Source: Aequorivita vladivostokensis
GTDB lineage: Bacteria; Bacteroidota; Bacteroidia; Flavobacteriales; Flavobacteriaceae
DNA: 64,000 bases
Direction: 5' to 3'
NCBI RefSeq assembly: GCF_000952855.1
Contig: NZ_JSVU01000007.1
Location: forward strand, 1 to 64,000
Positions 51,457 to 60,481 of the stretch are shown here, one piece after another. A program made the translations under genes and the position numbers. Position 1 is the first letter of the stretch. The number at the start of each line of letters is the position of its first letter. The notes under the pieces were generated by a model, which saw only the letters and a list, made by a program, of their open reading frames with translations, did no database searches and was not told the DNA's origin.

Positions 51457-51966
51457 TTAAACATTTCCTATTTCCTTCCGAAGCACTGCCAAGGCTTGGC
51501 TCATTCTTTTCTCCACGGCTTTTACTGAAATATTGAGCATTTGGGCTATTTCGGCGTATTTTTTTCCTTCAATTCTATTTAAAAGAAAGGCGGTGCGCTG
51601 GGCTTCCGTGAGGTTTTCAAGTGATTTTTTCAACTTTTCGCGAAACTCGTCTTCTTCCATCAAAAATTCTGGCGATTGATAATTGGTTTTATCAGCTTGT
51701 CTCTTGGCGTGTTTTAAAACTACTTTCTTGTGGGCCACTTCATTTAAAAATGCGTTGTTGCAAACGGTGTACAGAAATGATTTTGCCTTTTCTCGGGTAA
51801 CTTTTGCGCAATTTTGCCAAAGTTTTATAAATGCCTCCTGTACCAAATCGTCTGCCTGTGCCGGGTCACCACACCTAAAATAGATAAATCGCCACACTGG
51901 TTTTCCATGCACTTCATACAGCTGGTTGAATGTATTTTCGTTACAGACGTTTTCAGATTGTTTCAT
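51457..51966 (-). CDS. FecI-like ECF sigma-70 factor
   Basis: 169 residues. Region 2 is NQLYEVHGKPVWRFIYFRCGDPAQADDLVQEAFIKLW (in parts) with the DDLVQEAF helix, and region 4 is LTEAQRTAFLLNRIEGKKYAEIAQMLNISVKAVEKRM (in parts). This is the usual ECF factor that transcribes its own receptor operon in Bacteroidota. A -7 box at 51986-51993 precedes it. Confidence 0.92.
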   Translation of the reverse strand: MKQSENVCNENTFNQLYEVHGKPVWRFIYFRCGDPAQADDLVQEAFIKLWQNCAKVTREKAKSFLYTVCNNAFLNEVAHKKVVLKHAKRQADKTNYQSPEFLMEEDEFREKLKKSLENLTEAQRTAFLLNRIEGKKYAEIAQMLNISVKAVEKRMSQALAVLRKEIGNV

Positions 51967-51985
51967 ACGTGAAATTGATGGTTTT

Positions 51986-51993
51986 CAAATATA
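51986..51993 (-). promoter_or_regulatory. -7 box upstream of the sigma factor gene
   Basis: TATATTTG on the minus strand, 20 nt upstream of the sigma factor start. The -33 box is unclear. It fits the housekeeping sigma consensus TAnnTTTG rather than an ECF promoter. Confidence 0.6.
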
Positions 51994-52069
51994 TTTAAAA
52001 GTTATTCAACTTGGAGGGTAGGGTTAATTTTTATTAATTTGTTATTACTGTAGCATAAAGGTCTATAAT

Positions 52070-53827
52070 TTGAAAAAAACATATTTCCTCCGTTTAATAT
52101 TGTTGGTTTTTTTAGGTGTTTTTATCTTTTCTTGCCAAAAAGAAGAAGAGGAGCACATTGATGAAACCGAAGAGGAAACCATTAACTCCAATTCGCAATT
52201 AACCGATTTATTATTGCGAACGTCCCAAAATCCTGGCGCGTATGACGATATAATTGATGGAAATAGCTGCGCATCAGTAATTTTACCCGTAACGGTAATT
52301 GCCAACGGACAGCAAGTGACGGTAAATACTCCTGAAGACATAAATATTATTAAAGATATTTTTAATCTGTTTCCTAACGATACGGATACTTTGGAAATTA
52401 TGTTTCCAATTTCTTTGGAATTGTTTGATTATACCCAAGTAACGATAACTAATCAAACCGATTTGGATGCCCTTGCTGCAACTTGTGATATTGCCGATGC
52501 CGAAATTGGGTGTTTGAATATTGTTTATCCTATTTCTTTTTTCACCTATAATACCGATCAGCAGCAAACGGGAACGGTGACTATTACTAATGATTGGGAG
52601 CTTTTTGATTTTTTGCATCGTTTGGGGCCAGATGATTTTATCAGTATAGATTTTCCTATTACGGTACAATTGGAAGATGGTTCTTCAGTGGAAGTTAACA
52701 CCAATCAGCAACTGCAAGCATTAATTGTAGATTGTGTAGCCAATACCAATGAAGACCCGATAGATATTTCGCAATTTGAAGAAGATTTAACCACCGGCAT
52801 TTGGTATGTAGATTACTTTTTTGACGATTACGATGAGACTGACAACTATGCCGGATATGAGTTTACTTTTGCTCTAGACGGCACCGCACAGAGCGTAAAA
52901 TCTGGGGTGGTGATAAGTGGAACTTGGGCCCTGGTAGAAAATTTTAAATTGGACTTATTCTTTGGAAGTAGTGTTCCGCTCAACGAACTTGACGAAGATT
53001 GGGAAATAATTGAAGCCAATGCAGAATTTATTAAATTGAAACACATTAGCGGTAGCGATGGAAGTATAGATTACTTGACTTTTGGTCGCGAACCGAACAC
53101 TGGCGGGACAAATACAGAGCTCAATCTTTTTATTGAAAATTTGATAACCGGCAGCTGGTACGTTAATTTGTTGGAAGAGTATGGCGTTGACCACACCGCA
53201 AATTTCAATGAATTTGAATTTACTTTTTTCGGAAATGGCTCTGCCACCGCAGTAAGCAATAACGATACGGTCAACGGATACTGGACTGCCCAAATGGACA
53301 GTGGTAATTTAGACTTTATCTTAAATTTTGAAACTACAACCAATGGTGATTTTGGAGAGTTGAACGATAATTGGGATGTGCTGGAAGCAACTCAAACCAT
53401 TATCAGACTTTCCGATGTAAGTGGCGGCGGAACAGACTACCTTACTTTTGGCCGTGAACCAAATGGCGGCGGTGGAGGAGGTCCCGATCCACAGGAACTG
53501 CGCGATATTCTTATATCTGGCACTTGGTATGTCGAAAAATTCTTGGACGATGGCGATGATGAAACTGCAGACTTTAATGGTTACGATTTCAACTTCTACA
53601 ACAACGAAACTGTTTATGCTACAAACGGAACCGAGAACGTTTACGGAATTTGGGTTGTTACGGTGACCGGCCAAGAACTCAATTTTGAATTTGATATGGA
53701 CAGTCCAATTAACAGGGCAGACGACCAAAATTATAAGGCTTTACAATACGTTCCTACTAGGGTCACTTTTATAACCCGGAATAGCCAAGGAGAAATAGAG
53801 GATACGTTAATCTTCAGGAAAAATTGA
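52070..53827 (+). CDS. lipoprotein with three lipocalin-like repeat domains
   Basis: 585 residues. The start is a TTG at 52070, chosen because it alone gives a full lipoprotein signal (LVFLGVFIFSC, Cys22); there is no ATG before the domains. Residues about 70-222 hold two related segments (VYPISFF and DFPITVQ strands). Three repeats follow at about 237-343, 352-464 and 477-585, each with GxWYV at the start, GYEFTF-like strands, and (for two) NWDVLEA, KL/RL and DYLTFGREPN at the end, as in lipocalin-like domains. The role is unknown. A broken paralogue follows. Confidence 0.75.
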   Translation: MKKTYFLRLILLVFLGVFIFSCQKEEEEHIDETEEETINSNSQLTDLLLRTSQNPGAYDDIIDGNSCASVILPVTVIANGQQVTVNTPEDINIIKDIFNLFPNDTDTLEIMFPISLELFDYTQVTITNQTDLDALAATCDIADAEIGCLNIVYPISFFTYNTDQQQTGTVTITNDWELFDFLHRLGPDDFISIDFPITVQLEDGSSVEVNTNQQLQALIVDCVANTNEDPIDISQFEEDLTTGIWYVDYFFDDYDETDNYAGYEFTFALDGTAQSVKSGVVISGTWALVENFKLDLFFGSSVPLNELDEDWEIIEANAEFIKLKHISGSDGSIDYLTFGREPNTGGTNTELNLFIENLITGSWYVNLLEEYGVDHTANFNEFEFTFFGNGSATAVSNNDTVNGYWTAQMDSGNLDFILNFETTTNGDFGELNDNWDVLEATQTIIRLSDVSGGGTDYLTFGREPNGGGGGGPDPQELRDILISGTWYVEKFLDDGDDETADFNGYDFNFYNNETVYATNGTENVYGIWVVTVTGQELNFEFDMDSPINRADDQNYKALQYVPTRVTFITRNSQGEIEDTLIFRKN

Positions 53828-53869
53828 AAACGCACTTGTAAAACTTCATATCTTTTTAATTCACATCAG

Positions 53870-53898
53870 ATCACCCTATATACGGGTGATTTTTTTTG
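53870..53898 (+). terminator. intrinsic terminator after the lipocalin-like gene
   Basis: Seven-base-pair stem atcaccc/gggtgat (53870-53876, 53884-53890) with a 7-nt loop and a run of eight T. Confidence 0.85.
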
Positions 53899-54004
53899 CC
53901 CAAATTTTCAGTGCCCTTGCTGGATTTTTCAAAATTCTCAAAAATAGGGTAGGGTTTTTTATCGCTTGGCTGTCTTATTCATATATAACCTAAAAGAAAT
54001 TTTA

Positions 54005-55507
54005 ATGAACCGATTGATCAAATTAACCGTTTTTATTTGTCTCACATTGCTTGTGGCCAATGCTTGTTCAGAAGACGACGCTCCCATCGTTGAAAACCCA
54101 GATACCAATATAATAGCGGTAGATTCTGAATTGGGTGATTTGCTGCTTCGCACCACGGACGGCAATAATACATCCTCAATTGATGGTATAGACCTTGTTT
54201 ACCCAGTAACTTTTTTTATATATAATTCAAATCAGCAGCAAACCGGAACCCAAACGGTTGGGAGCGATGCCGAACTTTTGGCGTTACTGCTTTCTTTAGA
54301 AAATGGAACTTATATAGCGTTGCAGTTTCCCATAAATGTGGTCTTACATGACGGAACAGTAGTAGGGGTTAATAGCAATGCGGAATTGACAACCTTAATT
54401 TCAGACTGCATCTCAAATGGCGGTGGGGCTCCTTCAAACTTTGAATCTATTTTAACTTCAGGCTCTTGGTTTGTTACCTATTTCTTTGACGATGAAGATG
54501 AAACCGATGATTTTGCGGGTTATGAATTTACATTCGCACCAGACAATACAGCGCAAGCCGAAAATTCCACAAATACTGTTTCGGGCACGTGGCAACTAAC
54601 GCCGAGCACAACTCCAGATTTAATACTGTTTTTCGGCAATAGCGATCCGTTTGATGAGCTTGACGAAGATTGGGATATTATTGAAGCCACCCAAGACATT
54701 ATTAAATTGAAACATATGAGCGGCGGCGATGGCAGCGTAGATTTTTTAACTTTTGAGCGCACACCTAACGGCGGCGGGGGCGGAAACACTTCAAATTTTG
54801 TTGATAATCTTACAACTAGTGTTTAGTATGTGAACCTTTTAGACGACGATGGAACTGACGAAACTTGTGATTATGTGGATTACCAATTCACCTTTAATGC
54901 AAATGAAACGGTTACAGCTACCAGCACCACCAACACAGTAAACGGTACTTGGGCGGTTACGAGTAGTAGCAGCGGCATAGACCTTATTTTAAACTTCGAA
55001 ATAACTGGCGGCGACGATCCTTTTGACGACTTAAATGACGATTGGGACGTACTAAGTTTTGATGCCCAAATAATAAAATTGATTGATGTTAGCGGCGGAA
55101 ATGGCGGTACGGATTATCTCGATTTCGGAAGAAACCCGTACCAAGGTTGCAGCGGTGGTGGAAACACAACGGAGCTTACAAATATCTTAATTGATGGCCA
55201 ATGGTTAGTAGCAAGCTACATAGACGACGGCGATGACGAAACAAACGATTACAACGGCTATGCGCTTACATTTAATGCAGATGGAAGTGTCCTTACAGTA
55301 AATAGCAATAATACCATTAGCGGAACATGGAGTGTCGTAACAAGCGGAAGCGGTCTTGATGTAATACTAGATTTTGGAACTGCAATTCCTTTTGACGAAT
55401 TGAACGACGATTGGGATGTTGTTACCTACACAACCACTAGAGTAGAACTCTTTGATGTTAGTGGTGGTAACGGTGGCACAGATTATTTGACTTTTGAAAA
55501 ACTATAA
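54005..55507 (+). pseudogene. paralogue of the lipocalin-like lipoprotein, interrupted by a TAG at 54824
   Basis: From the ATG at 54005 the frame encodes a lipoprotein signal (LLVANAC, Cys21), a VYPVTFFIYNSNQQQTG segment, and the first GSWFVTYFFDD repeat. At codon 274 (54824-54826) a TAG replaces the Trp of the GSWYVN motif that opens the second repeat. Beyond it the same frame continues with YVNLLDDDG, a complete second repeat and a third (GQWLVASYIDDG) up to 55507. One base change (TGG to TAG) therefore accounts for the break. It may be a recent pseudogene, a sequencing error, or two separate peptides. Confidence 0.8.
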
Positions 55508-55645
55508 CTGCCCTAAATTTTGACTATGGGCTGGGGGAATATTGATACTGTGTAACCACTGATGATTTTTTTCATCCAACTAGTATCGCTCATTTTCTTT
55601 TGAAAACCCAAGTTCAATAAATATAAATTGAAAACACAACTCTTT

Positions 55646-56008
55646 ATGAAAACCGTTGCGCAGATCTTAATTTCTCTTTTGTTGGTAGGTTGTACCACAA
55701 GTACCTATGATGACATTGAAGAAATGCCAGAGGAAAATCAAGGGGAGCTGGTAACCTACAACGATGTGGCTTTTATATTTCAAAATAATTGTACGGTTTG
55801 CCACAGCAATCCTCCGCAAAATGGTGCGCCGATGGGGTTAACCAATTATTCCGAAAATAAAGATGCGGTGGAAGATAGAGACCTTTTAGACCGTATTAGT
55901 AGAGAGGAAGGCGAGCAAGGATTGATGCCTTTGGGCGGTCCGCGCCTGCCACAACAACAAATTGATTTAATAATGCAGTGGAACATTGATGGACTACTGG
56001 AAAATTAA
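55646..56008 (+). CDS. haem c lipoprotein with one CxxCH motif
   Basis: 120 residues from the ATG at 55646 (an upstream TTG at 55628 is also in frame). Lipoprotein signal ISLLLVGC; a haem-binding CTVCH near residue 50 in IFQNNCTVCHSNPPQNG; LMPLGGP near 98 holds the likely axial Met; IDLIMQWNIDG is the C-terminal helix. It is a mono-haem class I-like cytochrome anchored in the envelope. First gene of a tight operon (5, 2 and 4 nt gaps to the next three). Confidence 0.8.
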   Translation: MKTVAQILISLLLVGCTTSTYDDIEEMPEENQGELVTYNDVAFIFQNNCTVCHSNPPQNGAPMGLTNYSENKDAVEDRDLLDRISREEGEQGLMPLGGPRLPQQQIDLIMQWNIDGLLEN

Positions 56009-56013
56009 TAATT

Positions 56014-56562
56014 ATGAAAACTACAACCATTTTCTTAATCATCTGTTTTGCATGTGTTGCTTCGGCAATGGGGCAGGGAAAATACGCCACCAAAACAGGA
56101 CAAATAAACTTTGAAGCTTCCGTTCCTTCATTTGAAGAGGTAAAGGCGAAAAACACCGATGTAAGTGCAGTTTTAGATGCGGCTTCTGGAAATTTTGCAG
56201 CACTCGCGCTAATGAAAGGCTTTCGGTTTAAAGTGGCTCTGATGGAAGAACACTTTAACGAAAACTATATTGAATCGTCCAAATATCCAAAAGCGACTTT
56301 TAAAGGAACAATTCAGGATTTTGACATTTCTGAAGTTGCTGGAAAGAAAGAGTATTTAATCAAAGGTACTTTCAATCTTCATAGTGTGGATAAAAATATG
56401 GAGGTGCCGGCGGTTATTTCGGTCAATGGCGATGTTGTATCGCTTACAGCCCATTTTGTAATGCATCCGGAAGATTTCAATATTAAAATTCCTTCAATTG
56501 TAAGTAATAAAATTGCTGAAGATGTAAACGTTTCAGTGGAATTCAATTTACAGCAACAATAA
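56014..56562 (+). CDS. YceI-family protein
   Basis: 182 residues with a signal peptide (ACVASAMGQ). TKTGQINFEASVPSFEEVKAKN (in parts), ALMKGFRFKVALMEEHFNENYIES and YPKATFKGTI, then the paired strands ending VSVEFNLQQQ, describe the lipocalin-like YceI barrel, known to bind polyprenyl chains such as ubiquinone-like lipids. In this operon it sits between a cytochrome and an OB-fold protein, suggesting quinone or isoprenoid handling outside the inner membrane. Confidence 0.85.
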   Translation: MKTTTIFLIICFACVASAMGQGKYATKTGQINFEASVPSFEEVKAKNTDVSAVLDAASGNFAALALMKGFRFKVALMEEHFNENYIESSKYPKATFKGTIQDFDISEVAGKKEYLIKGTFNLHSVDKNMEVPAVISVNGDVVSLTAHFVMHPEDFNIKIPSIVSNKIAEDVNVSVEFNLQQQ

Positions 56563-56564
56563 AA

Positions 56565-56951
56565 ATGGAACCCATGGGCAAGCAAAGAAAATTTCTAATC
56601 TTGGTTCTGATACTCGCATTGATAGGCTTTTTTGGCTATAACTACCTCTATCAGGATCACAGAGACATAAAGACAGAGACTTCACAGCTGGAGATTACGG
56701 CACCCTATTTATTGGAACGTTTCAAAAAAAATGATGCCGAAGACTTGCTGAATAAAACTATAACGGTAACGGGCATAGTTACAGATCTGGAAGAAGGTGC
56801 AATTACTTTGGAAGAAAGCGTTTACGCCAGTTTCAACGAGTCTTTTTCAAATGTATCGGTAAATCAAAAAGTAAGCATCAAAGGTAGATGCATTGGGTAT
56901 GACGAATTGTTCGAAATCGTGAAACTGGATCAATGTTCACTTATAAAATAG
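56565..56951 (+). CDS. membrane-anchored OB-fold protein (tRNA_anti-like)
   Basis: 128 residues. A single membrane segment near the N-terminus (FLILVLILALIGFFGYNYL in parts) is followed by a small beta domain: LLNKTITVTGIVTDLEEGAITLEE and VSVNQKVSIKGRCIGYDELFEIVKLDQC (each in pieces). This pattern resembles the OB-fold tRNA_anti-like proteins that are common in Bacteroidota; in this family nucleic-acid binding is not established. It is 2 nt after yceI. Confidence 0.75.
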   Translation: MEPMGKQRKFLILVLILALIGFFGYNYLYQDHRDIKTETSQLEITAPYLLERFKKNDAEDLLNKTITVTGIVTDLEEGAITLEESVYASFNESFSNVSVNQKVSIKGRCIGYDELFEIVKLDQCSLIK

Positions 56952-56955
56952 CGCA

Positions 56956-57843
56956 ATGATGAAAAAATGGGCATTTTTAATATTCTTACTTCCGGTATCA
57001 ATTTTTTCGCAAGATGATCTTTTGAACAACCTTGAAAGTGAAGCGGTAATCGATAAAACGGTAACTGCTACTTTTAAAGGACTGAAGGTTGTAAATTTTG
57101 AATCTACAAAACTGGCCGATAAAAACGATTTTTACTTTGTTGTAGCACATCGTTTTGGTTCGGTAAAAAATGGTTTCAAAGATTTTTTCGGTCTGGACAA
57201 CGCTGTAACCCAGTTGAAATTTATATACGGGTTTACAAATTGGTTGAATGTAGGGGTTGCACGCAGCTCATTTCAACAAAAATACGGGGCGAATCTCAAA
57301 TATCGCCTAATTCCGCAGGAGCGGGAAGGGTTTCCAATAACCATAGTGGGTTATAATTTGGTTACCATAAACACATCTTTGGAAAAAGACCAATACGCAA
57401 AGCTGGAATTTGAGGATAGGCTTACCTACACTTCGCAATTATTGTTATCGAAAAAATTTGGCGAATCATTTTCATTATTACTTGCTCCAACTTATATCCA
57501 TGAAAATTTGGCAACCCGCAGCCGCGAAGTTTTGGCAAATGGAACCACAATAAATTACGATGAAGAAGCAAACCAATTCGCCCTCGGCTTGGGAGGCAGA
57601 TATAAAATTTCAAATCGAGTAAGTATTAACGCAGACTACGGCCTTCATTTGAACCGAAATGATCACTCCAGTTTTAGAAATCCGTTGTCGGTAGGGGTAG
57701 ATATTGAAACGGGTGGCCACGTATTCCAAATGCATTTTACCAATGCACAAGCTATGTTTGAAGAAGGATTTATTGTTCAGGGACAGGGAGATTGGAGCGA
57801 TGGCAACTTCTTTTTTGGCTTTAATATCAGTCGTGTTTTCTAA
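56956..57843 (+). CDS. DUF5777-like beta-barrel protein
   Basis: 295 residues with a signal peptide (FLLPVSIFSQ). FKGLKVVNFESTKLADKNDFYFVVAHRFG near 39-67 (in parts), FFGLDNAVTQLKFIYGFTNWLNVGVARSS near 78-106 and the C-terminal GNFFFGFNISRVF are typical of DUF5777 outer-membrane barrels. It could be the outer-membrane member of this redox operon. No function has been shown for the family as far as I know. Confidence 0.75.
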   Translation: MMKKWAFLIFLLPVSIFSQDDLLNNLESEAVIDKTVTATFKGLKVVNFESTKLADKNDFYFVVAHRFGSVKNGFKDFFGLDNAVTQLKFIYGFTNWLNVGVARSSFQQKYGANLKYRLIPQEREGFPITIVGYNLVTINTSLEKDQYAKLEFEDRLTYTSQLLLSKKFGESFSLLLAPTYIHENLATRSREVLANGTTINYDEEANQFALGLGGRYKISNRVSINADYGLHLNRNDHSSFRNPLSVGVDIETGGHVFQMHFTNAQAMFEEGFIVQGQGDWSDGNFFFGFNISRVF

Positions 57844-57908
57844 GAATCTTGATTGTAAAAAAAAATATAAAGACAGTTCAATTAATTATTAATCTAAAAT
57901 CAAATATT

Positions 57909-58487
57909 ATGAAAAAAATTAAACTATTTTTTTTGATGGCACTTACAGTCTCCATGGCAAATGCACAAACAACTTTTGACCTGGACTGGTTTGTAGGCAT
58001 TTCGAATGCCAATGCGAGTATAACCATAGAACCGGGCGACACTGTAAGATGGACTTGGACAGATGAGGTACCGCATTCGGTAACAAGTGATTCTGGCAGC
58101 CAGGAAAGTTTTGACAGTGGAATCCTTACCGGTGCTGGCAGCCAATTTTCCTATACGTTTACGCAAGTAGGAGTAAATCCTTACGAATGTGATGTGCATT
58201 CCAGTATGGAAGGTACTATTACCGTGGATAATGTAGCCTCGATTGCGGATAAATTTAGAATGAATATTTCATTCTACCCCAATCCTGTTGCTAACAAATT
58301 GACGGTGGCATCCCTTTACAAATTGGATAGTTATAAAATATATAACATTCTGGGGAAATTAGTGGCCCAAGGCGCTGCTGATGGCAATATTACTGAAATT
58401 GACATGGCCAGCTTGGAAAGCGGTATGTATTTTATCAATGCCACCTCTGGAGATATGCAGGCAACCTTTAAAGTTGTTAAGCGGTAA
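57909..58487 (+). CDS. secreted cupredoxin-like protein with T9SS sorting domain
   Basis: 192 residues from the ATG at 57909. Signal peptide (LMALTVSMANA), then a plastocyanin-like domain about 22-112 with the copper-ligand set: His in VPHSVTSD, Cys and His in YECDVHSSMEG, and Met of SSM. Residues about 118-192 (FYPNPVANKL, IYNILGKLV, GMYFINATSG, KVVKR) form the type A T9SS C-terminal sorting domain. It is thus exported across the outer membrane as a type I copper electron carrier, downstream of the haem c/YceI genes. Confidence 0.87.
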   Translation: MKKIKLFFLMALTVSMANAQTTFDLDWFVGISNANASITIEPGDTVRWTWTDEVPHSVTSDSGSQESFDSGILTGAGSQFSYTFTQVGVNPYECDVHSSMEGTITVDNVASIADKFRMNISFYPNPVANKLTVASLYKLDSYKIYNILGKLVAQGAADGNITEIDMASLESGMYFINATSGDMQATFKVVKR

Positions 58488-58499
58488 AACTGCTACATT

Positions 58500-58540
58500 A
58501 AAGAAAGAGGCTGTTTATATAAACAGCCTCTTTCTTTTTA
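58500..58540 (+). terminator. intrinsic terminator between convergent cupredoxin and carbonic anhydrase genes
   Basis: Perfect 17-bp stem (58500-58516, 58521-58537) with loop atat and a T-rich end on the plus strand and an A-rich start, so it can serve both directions. Confidence 0.9.
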
Positions 58541-58562
58541 TTGGTATTTGATGATAGAATTT

Positions 58563-59210
58563 TTACTTGGATTCTATCTCATCTTTATCCAAATGATAAA
58601 TTTCCATAATGCCTTCCAGCACCTTTTCGAAATCTATTTTCAGGTCTATTAGTTTTCCTGAGGCCATATCCATTACCCAGCCATGAACGGTGAGATTGCC
58701 ATGACGCACGCCTAATTGCACGTCAGCTGTTTTTATAATGTTTACGCACTGTTCCTGTACGTTCAGTTCTACCAACCTTCGGTATTTTTCTTCCTCATCG
58801 GTTATTTTATTTAACTCGTCCCGGTGCAGTCGGTAAACGTCCCGAACGTTTCGCAACCACGGATTGAGAATCCCCAGATCTTTTGATTCCATAGCCGCCT
58901 TTACGCCCCCGCAACCGTAGTGGCCACAAACTACAATATGCTTCACTTTTAAAACATCAACCGCATAATTAATAACGCTCATTGCGCTGAGGTCAAGATT
59001 GGAAACCATATTAGAGATGTTTCGCATCACAAAAACATCGCCCGGCTTTACACCCATAATCTCTTCTGCTGTTACACGGCTGTCGCTACAACCAATATAA
59101 AGGATGTCAGGGTTTTGCCCATTGGCTAGGTTCTTGAAATAGTCGGGATCGTTGCCTAATTTTTCACTCACCCAGGTTTGATTGTTCTTAAAAATTTGTG
59201 CTATATCCAT
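58563..59210 (-). CDS. can: beta-class carbonic anhydrase
   Basis: 215 residues. Zinc ligands C41 (in CSDSRV with D43-R45 dyad), H97 and C100 (in VVCGHYGCGGVKAAM) are all in place, and PGDVFVMRNISNMV near 56-69 is the usual strand. It interconverts CO2 and bicarbonate. Single gene, convergent with the redox operon. Confidence 0.95.
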   Translation of the reverse strand: MDIAQIFKNNQTWVSEKLGNDPDYFKNLANGQNPDILYIGCSDSRVTAEEIMGVKPGDVFVMRNISNMVSNLDLSAMSVINYAVDVLKVKHIVVCGHYGCGGVKAAMESKDLGILNPWLRNVRDVYRLHRDELNKITDEEEKYRRLVELNVQEQCVNIIKTADVQLGVRHGNLTVHGWVMDMASGKLIDLKIDFEKVLEGIMEIYHLDKDEIESK

Positions 59211-59405
59211 ATTTTTCTGAAGATTTTATTCAGGCTATAAAGATACAGTAAAAGCAGTTTTGCTTGCAACTTCAAAATATATTCTGTTAGTTATTAATTT
59301 TGAACATTATTTATGTTGATTGGTCTTTTCTGGAACTTCCAAAACCTGCAATTGGGTTGATATTGGGTAACTTGATGATTGATTGTTTATATAACTTTGC
59401 AGAAT

Positions 59406-60212
59406 TTATTGGCTTCCTGCTTCTACTTTATAGGTATTTGGCCCAATTTGTCCCGTTGTTGTAAGTGATGCGCATTCGTCATTTCTTTCAAAAATAGCTT
59501 TGGTAGGTTTTACAGTTCCGTTGGCCATTGTTGGAAAATCATAAATGGTTTTTGTATACCCAATACTACTACATGGATGTCTATTGCCATCTTGTGAGCC
59601 CCAATATTCAGTAAAATTGTAGGATGTAGCATTAAGCCATTCCCAAGTATCCGGAACCAAGATTTTTCCTATAAATTCCTCTTTTCCAGTTTCCATATCC
59701 ATAACCCAAGAGCCCCACCAAGTTCCGCTATTTGGTGCTTCTGCCTTGCCAAGTTCCCAAACCCTTACGCGATATTTACGTCCTTCCTGCCAATTGTATT
59801 TTATCCTGCAAGAATACCCGAAACCTTCATGCCCAAAGGCTTTGGCAAAACCATTTGGACTTTCGACAGTTTTTGCTTCCCAAATTGAGAAAATGGCAAT
59901 TTTTGTTTTCTCACCTTTATATGAAGCCGAATTTTGAAGGCCCATATATCCTGTTTTACCATTTTTAAAAGAGAATTGCTGTGCCCAATAGAAATTGGGG
60001 GCTTCTTTTTCTATGGTAAGAAAGAAATCTAAATTATTATAACCCTTGCTGTCAGCATCTAATTGCGGCCAGTTAAATATTGCTGACGCTATATAAGTAG
60101 GCGATTTAAAAGTTAATTCGTTATTGCCCGTATTATTTTGTGCCATTAAAAAACTATTGCCGGCAAAAAATAGTAGGACAGCTGAAGTACAAATTTGCTT
60201 GAGATTTTTCAT
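59406..60212 (-). CDS. secreted DUF3472-like protein
   Basis: 268 residues from the ATG at 60212 (signal peptide AVLLFFAGNSFLMAQ); the frame opens at 60242. SIWEAKTVESPNGFAKAFGHEGFGYSCRIKYNWQEGRKYRVRV (in pieces, about 98-150) and WWGSWVMDMETGKEEFIGKILVP are like DUF3472 proteins, which are beta-rich, secreted and of unknown function, sometimes with carbohydrate-binding partners. Cys residues (near 140, 220 and 245) may form disulfides. Single gene. Confidence 0.7.
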   Translation of the reverse strand: MKNLKQICTSAVLLFFAGNSFLMAQNNTGNNELTFKSPTYIASAIFNWPQLDADSKGYNNLDFFLTIEKEAPNFYWAQQFSFKNGKTGYMGLQNSASYKGEKTKIAIFSIWEAKTVESPNGFAKAFGHEGFGYSCRIKYNWQEGRKYRVRVWELGKAEAPNSGTWWGSWVMDMETGKEEFIGKILVPDTWEWLNATSYNFTEYWGSQDGNRHPCSSIGYTKTIYDFPTMANGTVKPTKAIFERNDECASLTTTGQIGPNTYKVEAGSQ

Positions 60213-60481
60213 TATGGTTGGTTTTAGGTTAGTTGTTTTCATTTGCTCTAAATACCCGAGCAGATTACCGCCAAGGATATTTTTGATAGTTCTGCGCGCT
60301 TAGTTGAAGCGTTCCGAGTAAAACGAATAATAATAGTTTGGTTTTCTTTTTTTTAAATTGAATCATTGATTTAAAGTTGTTTGACGTTTTATCTCCACCC
60401 TTCGCTAAAGTTACGCAAGCCGGGTCTGCGAACTGGTTTTTGCAGATGGCTGCCGGCGGGGTAGGTTTCGGAACAGTTTTA

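Noticed and set aside
54830-55507. The second half of the broken paralogue as a separate gene
   Set aside because: It has no signal peptide, its GTG start lies within the repeat motif, and it is in the same frame as the first half, so a single nonsense mutation explains it better.
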